Below are positions 14,801 to 26,800 of a stretch of 64,000 nt of DNA, piece by piece. The notes under the pieces are model-generated. The model saw only the letters and a program-made list of their open reading frames with translations, was not told the DNA's origin and did not search any database. Numbering within the stretch: position 1 is the stretch's first letter; each line of letters begins with the position of its first letter. The translations under genes were made by a program, and so were the position numbers. Location: assembly GCA_945910005.1 (NCBI GenBank), contig OX246741.1, positions 34,687,488 through 34,751,487 of the forward strand, read 5' to 3'. The DNA comes from Isoperla grammatica. Taxonomy: Eukaryota; Arthropoda; Insecta; Plecoptera; Perlodidae.

Positions 14801-17800
14801 CTAGGTAGGCTGGACATAGCACTTCACGATTAACACGGTCCCCACCGTCTTTCTCCTGGCAGCACTAGGTAGGCTGGACATAGCACTTCGCGATTAACAC
14901 GGTCACCACCGTCTTTCTCCTGGCAGCACTAGGTAGGCTGGACATAGCACTTCACGATTAACACGGTCACCACCGTCTTTCTCCTGGCAGCACTAGGTAG
15001 GCTGGACATAGCACTTCCCGATTAACACGGTCACCACCGTCTTTCTCCTGGCAGCAATAGGTAGACTGGACATAGCACTTCCCGATTAACACGGTCACCA
15101 CCGTCTTTCTCCTGGCAGCACTAGGTAGGCTGGACATAGCACTTCCCGATTAACACGGTCACTACCGTCTTTCTCCTGGCAGCACTAGGTAGGCTGGACA
15201 TAGCACTTCACGATTAACACGGTCACCACCGTCTTTCTCCTGGCAGCACTAGGTAGGCTGGACATAGCACTTCCCGATTAACACGGTCACCACCGTCTTT
15301 CTCCTGGCAGCACTAGTTAGGCTGGACATAGCACTTCGCGATTAACACGGTCACCACCGGCTTTCTCCTGGCAGCACTAGGTAGGCTGGACATAGCACTT
15401 CCAGATTAACACGGTCACCACCGTCTTTCTCCTGGCAGCACTAGGTAGGATGGACATAGCACTTCGCGATTAACACGGTCACCACCGTCTTTCTCCTGGC
15501 AGCACTAGGTAGGCTGGACATAGCACTTCGCGATTAACACGGTCACCACCGTCTTTCTCCTGGCAGCACTAGGTATGCTGGACATAGCACTTCGCGATTA
15601 ACACGGTCACCACCGTCTTTCTCCTGGCAGCACTAGGTATGCTGGACATAGCACTTCCCGATTAACACGGTCACCACCGTCTTTCTCCTGGCAGCACTAG
15701 GTATGCTGGACATAGCACTTCGCGATTAACACGGTCACCACCGTCTTTCTCCTGGCAGCACTAGGTAGGCTGGACATAGCACTTCGCGATTAACACGGTC
15801 ACCACCGTCTTTCTCCTGGCAGCACTAGGTAGGCTGGACATAGCACTTCGCGATTAACACGGTCACCACCGTCTTTCTCCTGGCAGCACTAGGTAGGCTG
15901 GACATAGCACTTCGCGATTAACACGGTCACCACCGTCTTTCTCCTGGCAGCACTAGGTAGGCTGGACATAGCACTTCGCGATTAACACGGTCACCACCGT
16001 CTTTCTCCTGGCAGCACTAGGTAGGCTGGACATAGCACTTCGCGATTAACACGGTCACCACCGTCTTTCTCCTGGCAGCACTAGGTAGGCTGGACATAGC
16101 ACTTCCCGATTAACACGGTCCCCACCGTCTTTCTCCTGGCAGCACTAGGTAGGCTGGACATAGCACTTCCCGATTAACACGGTCACCACCGTCTTTCTCC
16201 TGGCAGCACTAGGTAGGCTGGACATAGCACTTCCCGATTAACACGGTCACCACCGTCTTTCTCCTGGCAGCACTAGGTAGGCTGGACATAGCACTTCCCG
16301 ATTAACACGGTCACCACCGTCTTTCTCCTGGCAGCACTAGGTAGACTGGACATAGCACTTCCCGATTAACACGGTCACCACCGTCTTTCTCCTGGCAGCA
16401 CTAGGTAGGCTGGACATAGCACTTCCAGATTAACACGGTCACCACCGTCTTTCTCCTGGCAGCACTAGGTAGGCTGGACATAGCACTTCCCGATTAACAC
16501 GGTCACCACCGTCTTTCTCCTGGCAGCACTAGGTAGGCTGGACATAGCACTTCCCGATTAACACGGTCACCACCGTCTTTCTCCTGGCAGCACTAGGTAG
16601 GCTGGACATAGCACTTCCCGATTAACACGGTCACCACCGTCTTTCTCCTGGCAGCACTAGGTAGGCTGGACATAGCACTTCCAGATTAACACGGTCACCA
16701 CCGTCTTTCTCCTGGCGGCACTAGGTAGGCTGGACATAGCACTTCCCGATTAACACGGTCACCACCGTCTTTCTCCTGGCAGCACTAGGTAGGCTGGACA
16801 TAGCACTTCCCGATTAACACGGTCACCACCGTCTTTCTCCTGGCAGCACTAGGTAGGCTGGACATAGCACTTCCCGATTAACACGGTCACCACCGTCTTT
16901 CTCCTGGCAGCACTAGGTAGGCTGGACATAGCACTTCCAGATTAACACGGTCACCACCGTCTTTCTCCTGGCAGCACTAGGTAGGATGGACATAGCACTT
17001 CCCGATTAACACGGTCACCACCGTCTTTCTCCTGGCAGCACTAGGTAGGCTGGACATAGCACTTCCCGATTAACACGGTCACCACCGTCTTTCTCCTGGC
17101 AGCACTAGGTAGGCTGGACATAGCACTTCCCGATTAACACGGTCACCACCGTCTTTCTCCTGGCAGCACTAGGTAGGCTGGACATAGCACTTCCCGATTA
17201 GCACGGTCACCACCGTCTTTCTCCTGGCAGCACTAGGTAGGCTGGACATAGCACTTCGCGATTAACACGGTCACCACCGTCTTTCTCCTGGCAGCACTAG
17301 GTAGGCTGGACATAGCACTTCCCGATTAACACGGTCACCACCGTCTTTCTCCTGGCAGCACTAGGTAGGCTGGACATAGCACTTCGCGATTAACACGGTC
17401 ACCACCGTCTTTCTCCTGGCAGCACTAGGTAGGCTGGACATAGCACTTCCCGATTAACACGGTCACCACCGTCTTTCTCCTGGCAGCACTAGGTAGGCTG
17501 GACATAGCACTTCACGATTAACACGGTCACCACCGTCTTTCTCCTGGCAGCACTAGGTAGGCTGGACATAGCACTTCGCGATTAACACGGTCACCACCGT
17601 CTTTCTCCTGGCAGCACTAGGTAGGCTGGACATAGCACTTCACGATTAACACGGTCACCACCGGCTTTCTCCTGGCAGCACTAGGTAGGCTGGACATAGC
17701 ACTTCCAGATTAACACGGTCACCACCGTCTTTCTCCTGGCAGCACTAGGTAGGATGGACATAGCACTTCGCGATTAACACGGTCACCACCGTCTTTCTCC

Positions 17801-20800
17801 TGGCAGCACTAGGTAGGCTGGACATAGCACTTCGCGATTAACACGGTCACCACCGTCTTTCTCCTGGCAGCACTAGGTAGGCTGGACATAGCACTTCGCG
17901 ATTAACACGGTCACCACCGTCTTTCTCCTGGCAGCACTAGGTAGGCTGGACATAGCACTTCGCGATTAACACGGTCACCACCGTCTTTCTCCTGGCAGCA
18001 CTAGGTAGGCTGGACATAGCACTTCGCGATTAACACGGTCACCACCGTCTTTCTCCTGGCAGCACTAGGTAGGCGGGACATAGCACTTCGCGATTAACAC
18101 GGTCACCACCGTCTTTCTCCTGGCAGCACTAGGTAGGCTGGACATAGCACTTCCCGATTAACACGGTCACCACCGTCTTTCTCCTGGCAGCACTAGGTAG
18201 GCTGGACATAGCACTTCCCGATTAACACGGTCACCACCGTCTTTCTCCTGGCAGCACTAGGTAGGCTGGACATAGTACTTCGCGATTAACACGGTCACCA
18301 CCGTCTTTCTCCTGGCAGCACTAGGTAGGCTGGACATAGCACTTCGCGATTAACACGGTCACCACCGTCTTTCTCCTGGCAGCACTAGGTAGGCTGGACA
18401 TAGCACTTCGCGATTAACACGGTCACCACCGTCTTTCTCCTGGCAGCACTAGGTAGGCTGGACATAGCACTTCGCGATTAACACGGTCACCACCGTCTTT
18501 CTCCTGGCAGCACTAGGTAGGCTGGACATAGCACTTCGCGATTAACACGGTCACCACCGTCTTTCTCCTGGCAGCACTAGGTAGGCTGGACATAGCACTT
18601 CCCGATTAACACGGTCACCACCGTCTTTCTCCTGGCAGCACTAGGTAGGCTGGACATAGCACTTCCCGATTAACACGGTCACCACCGTCTTTCTCCTGGC
18701 AGCACTAGGTAGGCTGGACATAGCACTTCCCGATTAACACGGTCACCACCGTCTTTCTCCTGGCAGCACTAGGTAGGCTGGACATAGCACTTCCCGATTA
18801 ACACGGTCACCACCGTCTTTCTCCTGGCAGCACTAGGTAGGCTGGACATAGCACTTCCCGATTAACACGGTCACCACCGTCTTTCTCCTGGCAGCACTAG
18901 GTAGGCTGGACATAGCACTTCCCGATTAACACGGTCACCACCGTCTTTCTCCTGGCAGCACTAGGTAGGCTGGACATAGCACTTCCCGATTAACACGGTC
19001 ACCACCGTCTTTCTCCTGGCAGCACTAGGTAGGCTGGACATAGCACTTCCAGATTAACACGGTCACCACCGTCTTTCTCCTGGCAGCACTAGGTAGGCTG
19101 GACATAGCACTTCCCGATTAACACGGTCACCACCGTCTTTCTCCTGGCAGCACTAGGTAGGCTGGACATAGCACTTCCCGATTAACACGGTCACCACCGT
19201 CTTTCTCCTGGCAGCACTAGGTAGGCTGGACATAGCACTTCCAGATTAACACGGTCCCAACCGTCTTTCTCCTGGCAGCACTAGGTAGGCTGGACATAGC
19301 ACTTCCCGATTAACACGGTCACCACCGTCTTTCTCCTGGCAGCACTAGGTAGGCTGGACATAGCACTTCACGATTAACACGGTCACCACCGTCTTTCTCC
19401 TGGCAGCACTAGGTAGGCTGGACATAGCACTTCCCGATTAACACGGTCCCCACCGTCTTTCTCCTGGCAGCACTAGGTAGGCTGGACATAGCACTTCCCG
19501 ATTAACACGGTCACCACCGTCTTTCTCCTGGCAGCACTAGGTAGGCTGGACATAGCACTTCCCGATTAACACGGTCACCACCGTCTTTCTCCTGGCAGCA
19601 CTAGGTAGGCTGGACATAGCACTTCCCGATTAACACGGTCACCACCGTCTTTCTCCTGGCAGCACTAGGTAGGCTGGACATAGCACTTCCAGATTAACAC
19701 GGTCACCACCGTCTTTCTCCTGGCAGCACTAGGTAGGCTGGACATAGCACTTCCCGATTAACACGGTCACCACCGTCTTTCTCCTGGCAGCACTAGGTAG
19801 GCTGGACATAGCACTTCCCGATTAACACGGTCACCACCGTCTTTCTCCTGGCAGCACTAGGTAGGCTGGACATAGCACTTCCCGATTAACACGGTCACCA
19901 CCGTCTTTCTCCTGGCAGCACTAGGTAGGCTGGACATAGCACTTCCAGATTAACACGGTCACCACCGTCTTTCTCCTGGCAGCACTAGGTAGGCTGGACA
20001 TAGCACTTCCCGATTAACACGGTCACCACCGTCTTTCTCCTGGCAGCACTAGGTAGGCTGGACATAGCACTTCCCGATTAACACGGTCACCACCGTCTTT
20101 CTCCTGGCAGCACTAGGTAGGCTGGACATAGCACTTCCCGATTAACACGGTCACCACCGTCTTTCTCCTGGCAGCACTAGGTAGGCTGGACATAGCACTT
20201 CCAGATTAACACGGTCACCACCGTCTTTCTCCTGGCAGCACTAGGTAGGCTGGACATAGCACTTCGCGATTAACACGGTCACCACCGTCTTTCTCCTGGC
20301 AGCACTAGGTAGGCTGGACATAGCACTTCCCGATTAACACGGTCACCACCGTCTTTCTCCTGGCAGCACTAGGTAGGATGGACATAGCACTTCCCGATTA
20401 ACACGGTCACCACCGTTTTTCTCCTGGCAGCACTAGGTAGGCTGGACATAGCACTTCCCGATTAACACGGTCACCACCGTCTTTCTCCTGGCAGCACTAG
20501 GTAGGCTGGACATAGCACTTCCCGATTAACACGGTCACCACCGTCTTTCTCCTGGCAGCACTAGGTAGGATGGACATAGCACTTCCCGATTAACACGGTC
20601 ACCACCGTCTTTCTCCTGGCAGCACTAGGTAGGCTGGACATAGCACTTCCCGATTAACACGGTCACCACCGTCTTTCTCCTGGCAGCACTAGGTAGGCTG
20701 GACATAGCACTTCCCGATTAACACGGTCACCACCGTCTTTCTCCTGGCAGCACTAGGTAGGCTGGACATAGCACTTCCCGATTAACACGGTCACCACCGT

Positions 20801-23800
20801 CTTTCTCCTGGCAGCACTAGGAAGGCTGGACATAGCACTTCCCGATTAACACGGTCACCACCGTCTTTCTCCTGGCAGCACTAGGTAGGCTGGACATAGC
20901 ACTTCCCGATTAACACGGTCACCACCGTCTTTCTCCTGGCAGCACTAGGTAGGCTGGACATAGCACTTCCCGATTAACACGGTCACCACCGTCTTTCTCC
21001 TGGCAGCACTAGGTAGGCTGGACAAAGCACTTCCCGATTAACACGGTCACCACCGTCTTTCTCCTGGCAGCACTAGGTAGGCTGGACATAGCACTTCCCG
21101 ATTAACACGGTCACCACCGTCTTTCTCCTGGCAGCACTAGGTAGGCTGGACATAGCACTTCCCGATTAACACGGTCACCACCGTCTTTCTCCTGGCAGCA
21201 CTAGGTAGGCTGGACATAGCACTTCCCGATTAACACGGTCACCACCGTCTTTCTCCTGGCAGCACTAGGTAGGCTGGACATAGCACTTCCCGATTAACAC
21301 GGTCACCACCGTCTTTCTCCTGGCAGCACTAGTTAGGCTGGACATAGCACTTCCCGATTAACACGGTCACCACCGGCTTTCTCCTGGCAGCACTAGGTTG
21401 GCTGGACATAGCACTTCGCGATTAACACGGTCACCACCGTCTTTCTCCTGGCAGCACTAGGTAGGCTGGACATAGCACTTCCCGATTAACACGGTCACCA
21501 CCGTCTTTCTCCTGGCAGCACTAGGTAGGCTGGACATAGCACTTCCCGATTAACACGGTCACCACCGTCTTTCTCCTGGCAGCACTAGGTAGGCTGGACA
21601 TAGCACTTCGCGATTAACACGGTCACCACCGTCTTTCTCCTGGCAGCACTAGGTAGGCTGGACATAGCACTTCCCGATTAACACGGTCACCACCGTCTTT
21701 CTCCTGGCAGCACTAGGTAGGCTGGACATAGCACTTCCCGATTAACACGGTCACCACCGTCTTTCTCCTGGCAGCACTAGGTAGGATGGACATAGCACTT
21801 CCAGATTAACACGGTCACCACCGTCTTTCTCCTGGCAGCACTAGGTAGGCTGGACATAGCACTTCCCGATTAACACGGTCACCACCGTCTTTCTCCTGGC
21901 AGCACTAGGTAGGCTGGACATAGCACTTCCAGATTAACACGGTCACCACCGTCTTTCTCCTGGCAGCACTAGGTAGGCTGGACATAGCACTTCCCGATTA
22001 ACACGGTCACCACCGTCTTTCTCCTGGCAGCACTAGGTAGGCTGGACATAGCACTTCCCGATTAACACGGTCACCACCGTCTTTCTCCTGGCAGCACTAG
22101 GTAGGCTGGACATAGCACTTCCCGATTAACACGGTCACCACCGTCTTTCTCCTGGCAGCACTAGGTAGGCTGGACATAGCACTTCCAGATTAACACGGTC
22201 ACCACCGTCTTTCTCCTGGCAGCACTAGGTAGGCTGGACATAGCACTTCGCGATTAACACGGTCACCACCGTCTTTCTCCTGGCAGCACTAGGTAGGCTG
22301 GACATAGCACTTCCAGATTAACACGGTCACCACCGTCTTTCTCCTGGCAGCACTAGTTAGGCTGGACATAGCACTTCCCGATTAACACGGTCACCACCGT
22401 CTTTCTCCTGGCAGCACTAGGTAGGCTGGACATAGCACTTCCCGATTAACACGGTCCCCACCGTCTTTCTCCTGGCAGCACTAGTTAGGCTGGACATAGC
22501 ACTTCGCGATTAACACGGTCACCACCGGCTTTCTCCTGGCAGCACTAGGTAGGCTGGACATAGCACTTCGCGATTAACACGGTCACCACCGTCTTTCTCC
22601 TGGCAGCACTAGGTAGGCTGGACATAGCACTTCGCGATTAACACGGTCACCACCGTCTTTCTCCTGGCAGCACTAGGTAGGCTGGACATAGCACTTCCCG
22701 ATTAACACGGTCACCACCGTCTTTCTCCTGGCAGCACTAGGTAGGCTGGACATAGCACTTCCCGATTAACACGGTCACCACCGTCTTTCTCCTGGCAGCA
22801 CTAGGTAGGCTGGACATAGCACTTACCGATTAACACGGTCACCACCGTCTTTCTCCTGGCAGCACTAGGTAGGCTGGACATAGCACTTCCCGATTAACAC
22901 GGTCACCACCGTCTTTCTCCTGGCAGCACTAGGTAGGCTGGACATAGCACTTACCGATTAACACGGTCACCACCGTCTTTCTCCTGGCAGCACTAGGTAG
23001 GCTGGACATAGCACTTCCCGATTAACACGGTCACCACCGTCTTTCTCCTGGCAGCACTAGGTAGGCTAGACATAGCACTTCCCGATTAACACGGTCACCA
23101 CCGTCTTTCTCCTGGCAGCACTAGGTAGGCTGGACATAGCACTTCGCGATTAACACGGTCACCACCGTCTTTCTCCTGGCAGCACTAGGTAGGCTGGACA
23201 TAGCACTTCCCGATTAACACGGTCACCACCGTCTTTCTCCTGGCAGCACTAGGTAGGCTGGACATAGCACTTCCCGATTAACACGGTCACCACCGTCTTT
23301 CTCCTGGCAGCACTAGGTATGCTGGACATAGCACTTCCCGATTAACACGGTCACCACCGTCTTTCTCCTGGCAGCACTAGGTAGGCTGGACATAGCACTT
23401 CCCGATTAACACGGTCACCACCGTCTTTCTCCTGGCAGCACTAGGTAGGCTGGACATAGCACTTCCCGATTAACACGGTCACCACCGTCTTTCTCCTGGC
23501 AGCACTAGTTAGGCTGGACATAGCACTTCCCGATTAACACGGTCACCACCGTCTTTCTCCAGGCAGCACTAGTTAGGCTGGACATAGCACTTCGCGATTA
23601 ACACGGTCACCACCGGCTTTCTCCTGGCAGCACTAGGTAGGCTGGACATAGCACTTCCCGATTAACACGGTCACCACCGTCTTTCTCCTGGCAGCACTAG
23701 GTAGGCTGGACATAGCACTTCGCGATTAACACGGTCACCACCGTCTTTCTCCTGGCAGCACTAGTTAGGCTGGACATAGCACTTCCCGATTAACACGGTC

Positions 23801-26800
23801 ATCACCGTCTTTCTCCTGGCAGCACTAGGTAGGCTGGACATAGCACTTCGCGATTAACACGGTCACCACCGTCTTTCTCCTGGCAGCACTAGGTAGGCTG
23901 GACATAGCACTTCCAGATTAACACGGTCACCACCGTCTTTCTCCTGGCAGCACTAGGTAGGCTGGACATAGCACTTCGCGATTAACACGGTCACCACCGT
24001 CTTTCTCCTGGCAGCACTAGGTAGGCTGGACATAGCACTTCCAGATTAACACGGTCACCACCGTCTTTCTCCTGGCAGCACTAGGTAGGCTGGACATAGC
24101 ACTTCGCGATTAACACGGTCACCACCGTCTTTCTCCTGGCAGCACTAGTTAGGCTGGACATAGCACTTCGCGATTAACACGGTCACCACCGGCTTTCTCC
24201 TGGCAGCACTAGTTAGGCTGGACATAGCACTTCGCGATTAACACGGTCACCACCGGCTTTCTCCTGGCAGCACTAGGTAGGCTGGACATAGCACTTCCCG
24301 ATTAACACGGTCACCACCGTCTTTCTCCTGGCAGCACTAGGTAGGCTGGACATAGCACTTCCCGATTAACACGGTCACCACCGTCTTTCTCCTGGCAGCA
24401 CTAGGTAGGCTGGACATAGCACTTCCCGATTAACACGGTCACCACCGGCTTTCTCCTGGCAGCACTAGGTAGGCTGGACATAGCACTTCCCGATTAACAC
24501 GGTCACCACCGTCTTTCTCCTGGCAGCACTAGGTAGGCTGGACATAGCACTTCCCGATTAACACGGTCACCACCGTCTTTCTCCTGGCAGCACTAGTTAG
24601 GCTGGACATAGCACTTCGCGATTAACACGGTCACCACCGGCTTTCTCCTGGCAGCACTAGGTAGGATGAACTTGACAATTTGATACTACGAATAAACTGT
24701 ATTTAGGGCCGGTCTTACAATCTCCTAATAAGAAAGTTATTTGTAGCAATTAAGCTATTTGGAGGATTTCAAGGGTTTTGATTGGTGGTTGCCATGGAGA
24801 AAACAAGCTTTTCGACGAATAAGTAGTTATTAGGACATTGTAAGACTGGACCTTAGTTCTTTTGAACCAAAAATGTGGTTTTCACTTTTTCAATTAAGTT
24901 TTGCGTTCTTCATTTAAGATGATTAAAAAACGGAAAGTTTGAGTGGATATGATGTTAGAGGGTCTTTCCTCTCTCTCTACTCAAAGATCGACCAGTAAAG
25001 TTGTCTACCATCTACTTGAAACAGGACCAGTAGGCAAAGTTAATGACCGCATACTGGTTAACTGGAAATTCTTAACACAGCTGAAGTGACTAGTAGGCCT
25101 GTGTACGCTTTACTCCCTCCCCCCTAAGACTCTACAAATATGTGAAAGAACGCCAAGAACCTGTTGATTTCTGGCAAAGGGGTAGTAGATCAGGATCTGA
25201 GGTCAGTATGAGACTCCTTCGTTGGAGCACAGGTTGTCTGTGGTTGGAGTATGTAAAGCAGATTGACAGAAATGATTGTAGGATGTCATAATAAGCCCTG
25301 TTGTGTGTAGCGTAGCGTTTAAACTGTCCTCGGCCCTAAAGTGGTCCCACAGCAAACTTGTAAATGCTGACGTCATAGATGAGTGAGTCGGAGTCAATCA
25401 CTGGGTTACTTCTTCCAATACTGCCATTTGGTTGGCCAATCCCTTACTCATCTACAACGTTGGCATCCATAAGGTTTCTGTGGAACGACATAACATACTC
25501 TGTGTGCCAACCTAAGAAACACCCTGCTAATCACTAACCTCAAAGAGAGGCGATGGTATCGTGGAGGTCATAAATGTCAATCATTCCCTTTATTCAACAA
25601 AGCATTCACCTTTTCAGGCGGTACCGACAGCTGAATGTGAAAAATGTCGCCTCGCCTCGTCTACGGACGGGTATCGTTCCATTGTATATAGGGAGAGGTC
25701 CCCTTTTTGTAACTGTGTATCCACCCTGTTGACTACCGCTTGAGATTTTAGACAAGACAACTGTCAACAAAGGAGGCAACGGCTAAGTCGCTCTTTGTGT
25801 GTAGTGATTGGCAGAGTGCTTCTTAGGTTGGCACGCAGAGTAGTTGATAATTAAAACGGAAACATAGTAGAACAGGTAAAACGTTTATAAGACCTAATAA
25901 TTGTACTGTAAACTGTTCCTTGTCAAGATAAAAACAGTTAAAACCGCAATATTTCGAACCTTTATCAGAGCTCTTCAACGGGGGGGGGGGGGGGGGGTCG
26001 TGTGGTTTCTCCCGTTAAAGAGCTGTGATAAGGGTTCGAAATATTGCGGTGTTAATTGTTTTTATTTTGACAAGAAACAGTGTACAGTCCAATTATTAGG
26101 TCTTATAAAGAGTAGTTGATGTTGTGTTTCTTCTCAATCACCCTCAGCGGAGAGCGTGTTGTCCAAGCTCCACTCCCTACGTCACGCCTACAAGTGTTCA
26201 AGCGGCGCTGACGACGTCCTGCGGTACTTCTTCACCAACTACTACCCCTACATGTTCGTGACCTTGGAGTACAACAGGTGTCTGGCTGTAATGATCGTCA
26301 CCGTAGACCTGATGGCGAACTTCACTTGGAACTTCATTGACGTGTTCCTGACTATGCTTGGACTACTTCTGACCACGAGGTTCCGCCAGTTCAATGGTCG
26401 TCTCAAGATGGCGTGGATGGTAGGCACAACACTGACGCAGTGATAAACCCAGTACACATTCAAGTCAAGGGGACGGCACATCGCATAACGTGAATTTATA
26501 TTAGAGTTGACGAATTTTCTAACCGTGAAATATGCCTCGAGATGAAGTTTGAGAAAATGTGACACTGTCCACAAAATGAGTGGGCAAAGATAGAACTAAG
26601 GCCCGGGTTTTCAATCGGTTAACGGGTCGTTAACGGGGCCGTTAGCTGACGGCCCGTGATCTGTAACCCAATAAACCGTATGCAGATAATGGCCCGGGAC
26701 TATAAGAGATTTGCTATAAACACTTTCTTAGTTTGTCTTTTGTTGCTATAATAGTAAACCAATGTTGGTGAATAGTTGAAATTCAATCAAATGCCATTTG

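Noticed and set aside
4390..24668. The 64-bp array as a CRISPR array or centromeric satellite
   Set aside because: There are no unique spacers, the host is eukaryotic, and the unit is plainly copied from exon 3 and its donor inside one intron.
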